64,000 nt of DNA from Stercorarius parasiticus (Eukaryota; Chordata; Aves; Charadriiformes; Stercorariidae), in contig VWZL01000808.1 of the NCBI GenBank assembly GCA_013396915.1, forward strand, positions 1,726,483 to 1,790,482. Direction: 5' to 3'. The notes beneath the pieces were generated by a model. The model saw only the letters and a list, made by a program, of their open reading frames with translations, ran no database searches and was not told the DNA's origin. Below, piece after piece: positions 36,438-49,660 of this stretch. Each line of letters opens with the position of its first letter. The stretch's first letter is position 1. Both the position numbers and the translations under genes were made by a program.

Positions 36438-39400
36438 CTGAGAATTTCTAGATATTTATCCAGGAATCTTATTAGCAGCAACTTTCAGCCTCGTCAGTGG
36501 AAATATCAGTCTTTGTTTAAAAGATAAATAAATACAAAACGCAAAACCCCAACATATCGGTCTTCCAAAGATAGCCTAAACAAGTCCCAAAAGCCAGATG
36601 AAATAACTTTGTGAATGAGAGAAACAAGTATGTAGGTTCCCTATGTGCAGGAAGGAGCTGCAAACCAAACACCTATCTGACTATCTGCCAAAGACTGTAG
36701 AAAAGAAATCACCTACATTTTGAGTGAGTCCAAAGGAATCGCATTTCACAAAAGTACAATAGCAGAAGTGGAACACAGTGTATATCACCAAAAATTCTTT
36801 TGCCTTTTTCAACAACTTTTTCAACTCCTTATTCATACTGGCTGCCCCAGGAAATCTGTTCAATCCCTAAAAAAAAAACCAAAGGAAAAAAAAAAAGCAG
36901 CGATCTATAACAAAGTCTTCAATATTTATAAAACATTGTTCCTGAACATTCAACATCACAGTTGTTTGCAGAGATCCAGTAATACGGCATTGGAGTAAAG
37001 TAATGTTTCATAGCTGATTCCACTAAACTAACCCTCTGGCAAAGTTGGGATTCAGTGTAGAAACTGGGAGCCCTCTCACTTCCTCATGTTGAGTTAAATG
37101 TGGATGTTCAGCGCACATTTCCTCCTGCCAGTTGGGTTTTCATAGAAGATAGCACCAGGAATATTTAAAAACAAAAGAGGAGGAAAAAAAAATGTCTTGG
37201 CCTCTCTAATCAGTTTGAAAATTCTTTGATCTTAAAGTAGAGTCCAAAGTCATTAAATTTTGAGAGAAAGATTCCTGTTTGTTTTAGTAGACACTCAATC
37301 AGGTCCTTGAAGCTCAAAAGCACAGATGGGAACATGAAACCCACTACAGAATTTCCATCTCATTGGATAGTCTGACTTTTCAAAATTTTATTTCATTCTA
37401 ACTTTGGAGAAAAATTCATAATTTGAAATACTAAACAGTCTGGCAATTCTGAAATGCCTTTAATAATTTGATATTAAACCTGAAAATATAGCATAATATT
37501 CTGTCAAGAGAGAAAGGAAAGGAGAAAGTCAAAAGTAAATCAGAAAATGCAAACAAATCAATTCATTGACTTTTTTTAAAACATTTACAAACACATCTGT
37601 CAACGGTATAGTTGGGATGGAAATAGTCCTGCAAAAAATTATTATTTCGATGAAACTACATTTTTCCAAATGAAATATAAAGGCAGCAGTCTTGGCACAG
37701 CAATCCGGATACCCTAGACGTTGCCAAAAGCCTTTCCTGAATTACAGAGGTTCAGTTCCACTGCAGGGAAGGGGCAAGGAGGGTTTTATGCCAGCTTCTT
37801 GCTGTTCATAAAACAAGGCCATTAAGAGACTGTTTCAGTGTTTGGTTTAAATTAGAGGAGCCTCATTACTACACAGTCTGACTGCATATGAAGACGGGGA
37901 CTTTAAAGGTTGAACTTGCCGGACAGGTTCTGGATCCTTTTTAAAAGCTCTTGCTAATCACAGCTAGCCGGACCCTGATACTGAATAAGGCATTTTCACT
38001 CAAAAGCACCTAAAGCGGTCACTGAGAAAAAAAACCAACAAACGTTGTAGGAAAAACTCCCAGCAAAGTCACAGCATCCTCTCTACACATATTTCCACCT
38101 TCTTCAAGGCTTTTTAAGCTGCCAGAGAAGCAGGCTTTGGGAAAACTCAAGAACCTCGCCTGCCTGATACATCAGAGACTTCTGTAGCATGCTGAAATAT
38201 CACTATTTGTGAGCTTTAAATAGAAGCAGGTGTGATTCTATGTAAGAAAGGATAAAGTAAAGTGGTCATAAAAGAACACGCTCTTAGCTTACGCTACTTA
38301 GATTTTTGAGAGGTAGGTTGTATTATGTGCTATAAATTGAGTGAGAAAATACAGCTGGCTTAGTACAGCACAGCACTTGGGTGAGGTCTAAAATCAACAG
38401 GAAAAGTACTCATTTGCAGGTGAAGAAATAGAATATTGGGAGTGACTCAAGTCACAATTCCTTTTGCCAGAGAAGTGTTGAAAAGTGGTGGCTGGGTGGC
38501 ACCTGCAGACCTGCTGCTGCACAGACAGCAAGCATTGCTGGCTAGCAAGCCTTTGAAATACAGCCTCCTCCCACATCAATACATTTCAACATCCAAAACC
38601 GTACTGGTTTCATTTTTTACTTTAGTAATAATGGCATGTTAGAGTGTCCTGAGAATACAGTGGGTAACACAGATATATCTACATACTTTAAAATAAAATA
38701 CACCATATATACACACACATAAATATACATCACCTGTGTTGGTTTTAATTTCTGCCGTGGCTTGGATTGTGCCAGGTGGATGGTGGGTTAATGTGGAGCA
38801 TCGTGATATAAGACTAGAAATTAAAATGTATGTCTTCAATTACTGGAATGTCCTTAATACTGAAAATTATTTGTACAATCTAAAAAATTAATAAATAACT
38901 TGGGTCAAATAATTGCCTGTTCAAATGACTTTTACAGCCAAGTGTCACAAATGTATTACAGAACCTACAATTCACAGTTCATTTTCAGGGATAATCACAC
39001 AATTAGCAGGAAAATTGACCAGTTTATCAAAAATTTGATTATGTTTGTGAGCATTACTCTAAATCCAACTTCTGCTCATTTGAGCTTTGGTTTCTGAACT
39101 GCCACTATTAGCACAGATTAATGCCCTTACAAGAGTGGCTCTGATCAAATCTGTATCTAAAACATTTTGAAAGAAGATGACAAATTTTGTTTTACCATTA
39201 AGTGGGAAAATAAAACTAAAATCACACTTAATAGAACATTTTCCAGATTGGTGAGGCAGTAGGTATTTCTAATCTATATTGGAAAGGACTTGACACTCAT
39301 CAGGTTCTTCACCCTCTTAAGTAGACAGAAAAATCTTGCTAGTAATATATTTTCTAGAGTATTTGAGATGAAACACCTCAGGCACTTTATTGACCTCAAA

Positions 39401-40289
39401 ATTATGGTCAACCTTTGTGCTATCATAAAGTAAGACTATGTGCTAGAAAGTTCTTTATGACACTATGGTTCTCGTCAGGGCACTGGATGCAACTTAACTG
39501 GAAGGTGGGTTGTTGGGAGATATTTCAAGAGAGAGGAATGGGTAGACGGATGAACTTTTAGGAAAACAGGTAAGGGATGTTTCCAAGTTAGAGAAGCACA
39601 ATACACTAAGAGATATCAATCAGTGTTAGCACCTAAAATAACCTAATTAACTTCTTTAATAGTATAGTCAGGAAATTCTGGGTGCAGTGGGAATAGAAAG
39701 TATATTTTTTTAATTTACAATGTTATACAGACTTTTTGCCATTACACAGTGAAATGAGAAGTTGAGTGGCACAGGAATAGGGTCAGGATCCTGACATTAA
39801 TTCACATTTGACAGAGAATAGAAAGAAACAAGAATCGTGGGAAATTGAGTTTGTCTACTTAAGTGCAGGAAAGTCAGAAAATCCCAGGCTGCCACTCTGG
39901 GGTGGAAGGATAAATTGTGCAGAGATATCAAATACAAATATATTACACCTGCTTCAGTAGAGAGCAGATGACAGCAGCACAGGAAGCCCAGAGCTGGATA
40001 AGCACTTCAGAAGTACCCAAATCTGAGCAAGTACATCTGGTAAGGAGAACAGCAGAACACCGCCACACACCGGTGAATCAAACTGAAATACACAATTGAG
40101 TGATGAACTCAGAGAAGGAGGAAGATTGCTTACCTATGGGAAAAGATAAATTACTTCCAAGGTAAGTATTGTACCATCAGTATTGTGATCTTCATACCAG
40201 CGTAACCTAGGAATGCTGCAGCTAAAATGATTCATTCATTGCTAAAGATGCTCTGGGGTAATTAGCACACATGAGGTTGTGTCAGGTTT

Positions 40290-40317
40290 AAAAAAAAAAA
40301 AAAAGACAAAAAAAAAA
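40290..40317. repeat. Interrupted poly-A (A15 GAC A10)
   Basis: Directly precedes the palindrome cluster. It could be an A-tail of an inserted element or a simple-sequence expansion. Confidence 0.85.
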
Positions 40318-40331
40318 GAGCAATGTCAGAG

Positions 40332-40521
40332 CACTTCAGTTGTACTGTGAGATAAATTTAGCAAAGTCAGCCTTAGGCAGATCTGTAGCACTGATCTTGT
40401 AAACTGAAGTGTCTCGCCTTCACTATGTTTTACCTCAGGAAAACTAAGGTGTATTAGTTACCCTGAGGTTAAAAGGAAAAAAAAACACAACAAAAAAGCC
40501 GCTTCAGCCATAGCTGAAGCG
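40332..40521. mobile_element. Nested inverted-repeat cluster, possible MITE relic
   Basis: Three inverted repeats lie within 190 bases. Outer: CACTTCAGTT (40332-40341) with AACTGAAGTG (40402-40411). Middle: 40428-40474, TTTTACCTCAGG then AAAACTAA, paired with TTAGTTAC then CCTGAGGTTAAAA, around the 6-base loop GGTGTA; about 19-20 pairs with one bulge and two mismatches. Inner: CGCTTCAG (40500-40507) with CTGAAGCG (40514-40521), loop CCATAG. Just downstream CATAGCTAC occurs twice (40522-40542). Such dense palindromy is typical of non-autonomous DNA transposons or of old palindromic repeat families. No target-site duplication was established and no family is recognised, so element status is an inference; the hairpins themselves are visible. 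Confidence 0.5.
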
Positions 40522-43500
40522 ACATAGCTACAGCCATAGCTACAAAGACAAGTAGTCAGTTTAATTTATCGTAAGGTAAGCAGAAAGGTTGTGCCTAGAT
40601 AAGAATATAGCACTGGCCTTACATAGTTGGCCAGAGGCAGCTACCTGAAGTGTCACCTTCCCCTTTGGTATTTGTAGTGACATAATCCACATTTGTTATC
40701 TTGCTCAAATAAACTCATCTGTCTTGAGCAACGAAAGCAAAGCCTTCTTCTATTTTGGTTTTGAGGTCAAAGGGAAAGCTTGGAGAAGGTTACTAACAGA
40801 ATCAAACATATTCAGAATTGCTGGGAAACCGTTCTGTTCTATTAAAAAATTGGTTTGTTTTTGCTCCCATATTTCTGAGGGCTTTTCTTTCGCTTTTGTT
40901 AAGCATAAGGTAGCTCTTATCTTATTCCGTTTAAGCTGTTTTACCTTTCCCTTGCCTTCAACACAAACTGATATGCCAATTCCCGTTTACAGATCCCACT
41001 CCAGATTGCCTCTGAGAATGAAATTATTTATGCAGGACAGAACCTGTACCTTCCTCTGAGGTTAGGGATCAGTCCCTTTTCCCCAGGAGCTTCAGGAAGT
41101 GAATACCCTTCAAGCAGCAGCAGTCAGCAATTTCAAAAATGTGTCATTTAAATTAAAGGGAAAAATCCAGGCTTTATAGATTAAAATGGAGGCAGAGTCA
41201 CAAAATTCATATTAAATATAACATAAAATCAAAACCAGACTAGACCTTTGTTGTTATCATTTGCTGACTAAGCAAGAATAAAACCTTACATAGCAGAAAG
41301 GCCAGCTTCTCTTAAAAACGGCACACAATCTGTCAGGCATCTCCCCTGAATCTGAATAACATTTTTCTTCGATCCTTTCAGGGGCCTTGTGTTCAGGTAA
41401 GGCTCTTTGTTAGCAAGTGGGAAATGAGGGTTACTCCTATTCTAATGGTTGTGTGTACCGAGACCGGAATGCCTTTCCAACTGAATTGTTCATTGAGTTT
41501 GGGTTCACACCATGAGATTCATCTCCTACACAAATTGCAAATAGTTTTGCATATCAAGGGTCCCATGAAAGAGTAATTTTGATCCTCTGCTAGGAGCTAT
41601 AGAATTTATATTTAATAAATTTTGCCTGTGTGATTTTAAAACACTCAGAAAGTTACAACTTCAATGGCAGACATTCAGCTCACAGTGAGATCTGTAGGGT
41701 TGTTAACACGCTGGCCTACCCCAGCTAGTACCCTTGTCCTTCCAGCTGTAGCAGTTTGGTATTAGCTGAACCTTATTTAGAACATAATATTAATCTGCTG
41801 ATGATAACATATGGGATAAACAGATTACAATCAGAAGCTGCCACAGTCTAAGCCAAATTACAGAGAAAAAAAACAGCACAGGATTTCAGAATGTGAGACT
41901 TATGATTATCACATGGAATGCAGTGGTCAAATCCTTGGTGTTTGCAAACAATTTGAATCTCTCCACTAAAGCAATCCTGTGTGTCAAATATTCACAGTAG
42001 ATGTCCGCCACAAAACGCGGCAAACAAATCACATTAGTGCAGATCAACCAGTATAGACTTCTGCTCCATTATTACTAGGTATTTGGATACCTTTCTTATG
42101 GTTCAGACACCCTTTCCCCCTCTCCTCTTTACTTTTTACAACAACTGTCTGTTATCCAGTCCTGAGATTTCACTGACCTACAAAAGAACGTGTGACAGAA
42201 CTTAAAGACAGAGAAACAAACAAAATTAATTTACACCCATTTAAATTACATTAGAATTAACAAGTGACCTTTTACTTCGCTCTAATTTTTAATTGAAATT
42301 CAATCTATTTGTACTCAGAGGAACATGTTGGGTGTGATTTTCAGCACTGGCTCAATTTTTGCTAGCTTTAAGCATAATTGGCCTCAGCAGGGATAAAAAA
42401 AAGGCAAGCCAGGGAGCTCTGGAAAATTGCAGTTTGTGCCAGATAGAAACGCTGATAATATTTCCATTGAATTCACTGTGGTTCGGAGCTTAGTCCGGAG
42501 TACCGGCATGCAGCTGTTAACGGCTAGTGATGGCCGCAATACGCGAGAGGCTGACAAAATCCCTGCCCAAACACCCGAGACCATGGTACCATATCAAGGG
42601 TTCTCTTTTGTGTTATTGTCACCTGGAAGAGAGATAACATGTGCTCAAGCATTACACTGAAGACTGTGGCAAATGGGGGAGCCAGTATTTCCGCTATTTT
42701 GTCTCTATCTACTAAAAAGATCTGGAGACAGACAGCAGACTGAAGTTACCTCCTTCGTACTGGGAACTAAGCCCATCTAAATGGCCCCAGATCTAAGAAA
42801 GGTACAAAATCAATTCAGAACAGAAGTCTGGCAGAGTATCTCAGATGGCAAAGATATACTGGCTCAGACCCTCATCATGAATGGCAACGACATGCAATTT
42901 ATCAAATCATAAATCTGGATCGGTATATCTGTGACAACGAAAGACCCAATTATTGACTGTGTCAGGTAATTATAAGTATCATGTGTAAAAGGTTTTTAAT
43001 AAAAGCCAATAATATACAAAATATAAACACCCAAGATATCTAATCCAAGCTTTACACTAAACCCAATGTGGCTGTGATCTTCACTAGTATTTTCTTTACA
43101 ATATATACCTATAGATCTACAAGTATATAATATGAAGGTGTCATACAAGTCTAGGGACAAGCTAGTCTTCTCTTGTACACTGACATACGTGTTGAGATCA
43201 GCTGCACATTTGCTCTCCCCAAGCAGTGGATCAGTGCTGAATCCACCATTTGTGATGGCAGCTGGCAACATAGTCCTGCAGTACGGAGTTGTTACTTGTG
43301 AAAAGGCACAGATTAACCGCTGTAAAACTAGTAACAAGCTGATGATAAAGCCTTGCCTGCATCCCAGATGTCTGCAGCACTCCTAGGACCCATTTTCACA
43401 TGTGTACTTTTTACTTTTCCTTCATAGTGGACTTATGCTCAGCCTGAATTTAAACTGTCCACAAACACCATCTGCCCCTGCAATGAGCGCTGTACTTGTT

Positions 43501-44459
43501 CCTTTCCGGGCTACCGGCAGCCCACACTGGGATCTGGAAACCAAGCATGTTGCTGTGCAATCCAACAGATGGCTGTCTTGCATTTCTTTCCATTAACAAT
43601 CACATTTGCTATAGAGAAACAACTGTCGCTCTTCCCTGGAATCTATTTCCCATCATGACTCTACATGATTTCACAAAAAGAAGGAATAAGAAACTCCCTA
43701 AACCCTTCCACCTTGTATATGGAGAAATTTTAACTATGACATGACTGCTGCACTGTTTAAATATGAGACTGATATACAAAACATTCTTTTTTTTTCCCAT
43801 TAGGCCTCATTAATTACTATACCAGGTTTTTTTCTACTTCTATTTAAGCCTTTTCAGTCTACCTACACTCAGCAGAATTAAAACAATAAATGCACACAGA
43901 TATAATCATCATCCAGCATAACTAGATAAGAGTACCTGATCTACACCACCTAGGAAATCAGAAAAATGATCCAGCACTTCTACCTGGCCTTCAGAATCTT
44001 TAAGTCAGTAATTATTTATAGATCCTAAGTAGACGTGGCTAAATACCACAAAAAATAGTGAATAATTTTGTCATAAGCACTGTCGGCTCATTCAGTTATT
44101 ATTTGTGGCTTATTATTATTAACTGCATATGCATATCTGCATGACAAATGCTTTTAGTCCTGAAGATGTTTATGAATCCTAAATACTTCACAAATAGTCA
44201 GTGAATAATTATCCATGCTGAAAAGTAATATTGCAAGTCATTACGGGTTAGATGGTTTTGGTTATTTTCTCATTTTCACAGACTAAATTATCTAACCACA
44301 GTGTAGAAACAGAAGACTTGCCTAAGCAGGAAAATCAAAAGCCTGAAAAAATATCAGATTCTTAAAGAAACAGTAGCAGCAGATATTTCATAAAACCCCT
44401 TTGTAATATAGATATATATTTATTGGCAAGAGTTAGAAGAATTTTTGAGCAATTAACAC
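40522..44459. other. Unassigned non-coding tract
   Basis: No recognised gene or repeat body. Open frames of up to 113 codons (40724-41059 on +, 42996-43337 on -) show no domain, start context or splice structure that would support them. Confidence 0.55.
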
Positions 44460-44660
44460 ATTCATAGAAAACCTGACCGGTTCAGGAACAGGACAAAAGG
44501 AAAGGAAGATCAATCATTTCAATAGTTCATCAAGACTAATTTTGAACCCTTCTAGTCTGGATTTAAAGATTCACAATTAATCACCATTGTCAGAGGAAAA
44601 TCCCCCCTATTCTTTAGGATTTAAAATAAATTAGACTGCATTCCGGACAACTCCATTGTT
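44460..44660 (-). mobile_element. Probable CR1 3'-end fragment
   Basis: From about 44520 the + strand reads like the reverse complement of the CR1 3' region: 'acccttctagtctggattta', then a diverged stretch, then 'ttaggatttaaaataaatt', in the order of the antisense CR1 pattern 'tctggatttaaag ... aatcacc ... tctagtttgaattt'. Similarity is by eye and there is no coding evidence, so this is less secure than the two other CR1 calls. Boundaries are approximate. Confidence 0.4.
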
Positions 44661-45754
44661 CAACAGACATAATAAACACAACTTGAAAGAGTATTTAGTT
44701 CAGATTAGTGGACAGAAGAGCTAAAGACAAGCTGAAACATACAGCTTACAGATATTTGCATAGATACCAGTTTTGATTCAATTTTGCCTGTATTCACATT
44801 TGCGGTTGGCGTTCCACAGGGAACATGCATATCAGACATATACCAGCAAATATTTGTGTAGCGGTCACTTGAAAAAGTATCAACATTTCTTCTTCATCAT
44901 CCTCTGCCCACAGAAGACTTTGTGGAAGAATACTCCCTGCTCCATTCTGAATGCCTTAGCCAAAGGCAATAATATTTTGGATTTGAAACAGATTCTTGGA
45001 GCTTCCCGGAATTTGCACTCCTTTATATGCTGGGGTCAAAAAATAGCATGCTTTCTTTTCTTAGGAAATACACATAATGCAACGTGAAATGTAGACTTCA
45101 GGAAGAGAACCCAGAGAGAAAAATAAGGACATAGGACAATACAATAGCATTTTGTCATTAAAATTCTTATAATTTTGGTGAGATTATTTGACCAAAGCTG
45201 AAAACCAGTTAGGCGTTGAATTCTATTTTCAATTATTTATGGTTTTTACACAAACTTACTCTCAGAAAGTAGACTGTCTAGATTGAAATTCTTTTTGAAG
45301 TAAGTATTTCTGGTGGAAAACTACGTAACCAACCCACATAGAAAAATAGTTACAAATTCACTATTCTAGGATAAGAACTAGAATCCTGATTAAAAGTTTT
45401 ATGGCTTAGCCATTAAGAGAACAGAAACACTATCACATGACTAACGTGTCAAATCAAATAAACTATTACTCCTCTGAACAGATATCAAAAGGAATTTACA
45501 GCTCAAAGTTATTCAGGTAATAATTCTAAACAATAAATACATTTGGAAAAAACCCCACTGCTAATTTCAAAACAGAACAGAAAAATAAATTTATCAAATA
45601 GAATCTCTGCTTACTATAACACACCATTCTTCAGTATGCAGTTGCTGGGCTTACAAAACTGCTATCAGAGGAAAGAGAATAATGATGATAAAGCAATATG
45701 TAGAAGGCTTGATTTTTTTCTGTCATAAGAGAAAAAATATCTACAGTTACTTAC
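44661..45754. other. Unassigned non-coding tract
   Basis: AT-rich; nothing recognised. A 104-codon + frame (44773-45087) has no identifiable domain. Confidence 0.55.
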
Positions 45755-46146
45755 TTTGGGCAGAGCTCACATGGTACCAATTCCTCTTCTTGCTTTTTCC
45801 TTCTCTTTTGGTAGGGGATCTTTTTGACATTGTAGAGGCCAAACATGAACATAAGGCCAGTGGATGAGGCGAGAATCAGAGATGAAGAGGCAGGTGAAAA
45901 TTTTGCAGAATGTCTTTGCCTGGAGTCTTTCACCAGAGCCCAATCTCCCCAAGACTGTGAGGAAGATGATGAAGAGCATGGACCTTGACAGCCCCCCAGG
46001 ATGGTCAGTCACTCAGAGGAAGTCTGTTGCTTGCAGTACACTCACATGCTGGTGAACAAGAACAGGCAGAAGACCAGCGATGTGCTACTGATTGCAGTCA
46101 TGATATCCCTGAGGTCCCTTTGTTCCATGCACCCTGACACTTCATC
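45755..46146 (-). pseudogene. Decayed membrane-protein-like coding relic
   Basis: On the - strand this segment lies between an acceptor-like GTTGTTTCAG (46147-46156) and a consensus donor CAAA|GTAAGT (intron from 45754). It encodes hydrophobic segments in two alternating frames: ISSTSLVFCLFLFTSM (about 46046-46093), SMLFIIFLTVLGRL (about 45938-45980), and SLILASSTGLMFMFGLY followed by a basic tail NVKKIPYQKRRKKQEEE (about 45783-45884). Joining them needs at least two frame changes and passes two TGA codons. Alternatively two exons (46046-46146 and 45755-45954) flank a 91-base intron with GTGAGT, a CTGAC branch-like site and CCTCACAG; but the joined frame then hits TGA soon after. Spaced hydrophobic segments ending in a Lys/Arg-rich tail suggest a multi-pass membrane protein remnant; the family was not recognised. 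Confidence 0.35.
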
Positions 46147-49100
46147 CTGAAACAACATTTGGAAACAGGAGAGTGAACAACGAGCCCCTGGGTTGAACCA
46201 GTATAGCTATTTTTATAATCCTATGCTCCCCTGAATGGAACGCACATTTCTTCTGCAAATGGAGAGAAGACAGTCTTGCCTTTACTGGGATGCCTGTGTG
46301 TATTTTTTGAAAGCCTATCCCGCACAGCAGGTTTTTCATCTTGAATAATCAATGGCCAAATATTTTTGCGTAGCACTAAAAAGAAATCAATGGCCAAGTT
46401 CTTACTGGAAAAATATCTAGCCCCTATTTATATGACAGCAGAATATATTAAAAGACAGTAAATTTGTGAAGTGAAACAAGCACAGGTAAATTGTTCCGGG
46501 TCCAGTATTTGACACAGCTCGTAGCCTAAGGGGAAGTTTTATGGTTTACATAAGTCCTTGCACAGTGGGGACTCCAAAAGCAAATGCCAACACAATCTTT
46601 GCTGAGAAGCAATCTCTGTTCAGACTCTCAGCAACTCTTAAAATCCATGAGCCCATTATCTTGCATACAGCAGACTTCTTTCCAGTGTGACTTTTTTTAT
46701 TTATTTACTTTTTCATTTTTTAAACGGAAGACTGTTTTCCAGTGCCAAGATGCTGGGAATTGTGCCGACTGCTGGATTCTGCTGAATCTGTGTGACCTCT
46801 TCACAGACGCTCATCTCCATACCTGGCTGCTACAGCGATGGATAGTTAGTCTCTCATCACAAGCAGGCCAGCACCCACAGGCTAATGATCACAGCCCGGT
46901 CTCCTTAACATGCTCCAAGGTTACCTTGGCATTTAGATGAAACTTAAAAATCCCTAGCTGTCAAAAATAACTTGCATTGGCTGTGGAGAAGACTGACATT
47001 CTGCCAGTCTTTCCTGTAAGTGCATTGAAGAAGGCACTATGCAGAGGGGCACTATGGGATGTTGCCAGGACCCCTATCTTGTGCGGCCAACAAAAGGAAT
47101 CAATATGAGTACTTATTCATTCCAGTCTTGGTGGACATTATCAAGCTCCTTCTAAGCAGGCTGCATTTCATATTTACAGCTAGTGCATTCATAATGGAGC
47201 TATCAAACCTTTTATTGTTACTTTAATTTGCTTCCTCATCGGTTTGGCTAAAACTTGGGATTTTTCCCTGCAGTCTCCATCCCTTCTTTTATCAAATTCC
47301 CTCCTGCTTCGGAATATTTTAACTTTCTATGTTTCTGAGTTGAAGCTAGCGAGACCTGATGATCTGGCAAGCAAAGAGACTAGCACTGCCTTTCTAGATA
47401 TGGAGAGGACATCTCATGCTACGGTAAGGTCTTCAAGAGAGTGCTCCTCACTCCTGGAGCTCTTGAGTTTCTGCAGTCACTCAAAGCCCTGCCCAGGAAC
47501 TAGCTTTCCTAGTAGGACATTCTTCACAGTTTTTGATATTGGGGATGATATGCAGACTGCATTCCTTGACCTCCTCGTCATAATGCAGCAGCTGCAGCAG
47601 ACCATTGTCATGGGAGCCGATTTAAAATGTGCAAGAGAGACAAGATATGATTTGCCTACATGTCTGCACACTTATCTGTCTGCTCATTTTTAGCTTCTAC
47701 AAATAGATTTTTCTCTACTTTACACATACTTAATGCTTGGCTATTTCAGATTAACTGACAAACCAGAGGAATCCTATTCCTAGATACAATATGGTCTTGG
47801 AAGATTCTCATGGTGCCCACAACCAGTAGATCTTCAGCAATAATTAAATGGGTGAAGACTGCATGGATTATTTCAGAAATTGGGTAGCAGAGCGGGTCTG
47901 TGTGACACAGATGTCTTCTAGTGACTCTTGTCACAGGAAAGGAGCAGTTTGTATGTAGTTTCTCTCTCTTTCTGTAGAGGTGCAGGAAGATCACAGAGAC
48001 CTATACCCAGTTAGGTTACCTTCATAAACCCCTTATCCTTCCTTAAACAGAAGAACCATTCTGGATCTGTGTTTCTGTATGCCTCTGGAGAGGAAAAGAT
48101 TTACCCTGGAGGAACCACTGGACAACAGAAGTAACAACTGTAAATACAGCTGGAGAAAACTTCCTATTTCCTAACTGGAGTATGTGCATAAAATATCTTT
48201 AAGCAAGTCATACTTTATAAAATTATGTTGATATAAAACCCTAACTTTCACACACTAAGAACAAGAAAAAAAAGGGAGAAAAACGGTATGGAAGAAAAAT
48301 CACACACACGACAGAAAAAATTCTACTATTATGTTGAGGTCAGTAGCAATAATCATCGTCATAATTTCCTCCTCCTTTGCATTACTATTTGTCTTTTTGA
48401 CTATCATGCCCCCAAATTGAACAGCACATACGAAGAGCACATGGGCCACCCTCTTCTCTAAGGATTGTCTCATAAATGGGCAGGTGAAGCGATTATTAAA
48501 ACCCCACTAGAGGTTCTTTCATTTAAGGCTGTGAACAAGAAGAAATTGCCTGTGATTGTAGGAGGTACATGCTTCATTGCTATGACAGATTCACTATAAA
48601 TGTTAATTATTCCCAGCCTTCTAACAGAGCATGCATGTATGGGAGCCTGCCCTCCTACCATTCAGTTCAGTTCCACTTCTAAAAATATTCTCTCATGTAA
48701 GCCATGTTCTCTCTTGGATTTTGCTCCTGCAAATGTAGCATCTCCTTATTACCAAGCCTGCTGTGATCTTTATCAAGCTAAACTTGATAAAACAATCTTC
48801 AGACTAACTTCAGATTAGACTAGGATAGTTTTAGGTTCATTGATGCCATTGTTATTAAGCTAGACAATAAAAGGACAATGAGGGATGGTAACACTGTTAT
48901 TAAAACGATTTGATCTTCCCCACTTGACCTTGGATGTTGTTGCTGAGATCAGGATATGCACAAAAGACAAACTCATAGAAATAACAAACAGCAACTGTGT
49001 GTAAAAAAAAGGTTATGAATATCTTTGTCCATCCAGCCACTTACTGGAAAAGTTTATGAATGAAGATTCTCAGTTTCCTGACTGAGTCAAGAGGCTGACA

Positions 49101-49539
49101 AGGAAACACGGGCCCTTGAATCTGTGAGGTGCTGGTTCATATTCAGCCTAAGAATGGCAAGAGTCAAAATTATCCCCATAGAAGCACATATTAAATGAAC
49201 TTTCTGAGGTAAAAAAATGTTTCCAGGAGGAAGAAGTGCCACGCTCTTCATCACACCTAGCATCCTTTAATCCCTTTTAGAAGAGACCTGATTAAAATTA
49301 AACATAGAGATATCCCCAGCTAGAAGCTGACACAGACTGCTGGAGAAGCTTATTCTCTAGATCAATATAAAATTAGCAGTTTCTTCGCTTCTAATGGTTG
49401 AGTGTGTACTCTACTTCTAAAGTCAGTGATAAAGTACATATTGACTACAATGGAGCAGAGCTAACTGGACCACAGCACTGCCCTTTAGCAAACACCAGTC
49501 ATACATAATAAAACAACAAAGGATAGTTTTACAGCTCAG
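46147..49539. other. Unassigned non-coding tract
   Basis: No gene recognised. The open frame 47244-47693 (+, 149 codons) has no identifiable domain and no flanking splice or promoter evidence. 46740-46930 is richer in GC and lower in simple sequence, possibly conserved, but nothing specific can be said. Confidence 0.55.
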
Positions 49540-49660
49540 ACCTGGACAGGGACACAGAAGATCTAGATTCACCTCCCAGGTCTACCTGAAGTTCCTGTGT
49601 GACTGGAAAAAAAAGTCATGCCATCCCTCTGTATCAGAGTTGCCAGATAAAAACCAGAGC
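49540..49660 (+). mobile_element. MIR-like SINE relic
   Basis: The order of words follows the MIR core and 3' pattern: 'gacctggacagg', 'gattcacctcccaggtct' (MIR: gggttcgaatcccagctct), 'cttcctgtgtgact' written here as 'gttcctgtgtgactgg' (MIR: gctgtgtgaccttggg), 'aagtcatgccatccctctgt' (MIR: aagtcacttaacctctctgt), then 'atcagagttgcc' (MIR: cctcagtttcc). MIRs are ancient tRNA-derived SINEs found across amniotes; divergence here is high, as expected in a bird. Called by eye only. Confidence 0.5.

Larger units (their letters stand above)
28287..40331. other. Long unassigned non-coding tract
   Basis: About 12 kb with no gene recognised. It contains a T/G-rich low-complexity stretch (29340-29392), palindromes at 29484-29517, 30610-30627 and 33326-33365, a dispersed repeat pair at 30164-30236 and 30886-30959, a small tandem block at 36396-36437, AC/AT-rich sequence near 38690-38730, and an A-rich run at 40290-40317. 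No open frame exceeds 96 codons. Confidence 0.6.

Noticed and set aside
40428..40474. microRNA precursor reading of the 47-base hairpin
   Set aside because: The stem is about 20 pairs and does not extend beyond the arms, shorter than usual for a Drosha substrate; the repeat-element explanation fits better.
45864..46055. 63-codon + strand frame overlapping the membrane-protein relic
   Set aside because: Antisense shadow: the - strand reading gives hydrophobic segments plus splice-like borders, the + reading gives nothing recognisable.
47244..47693. 149-codon + strand frame
   Set aside because: No recognised motif and no consistent exon structure; treated as chance.
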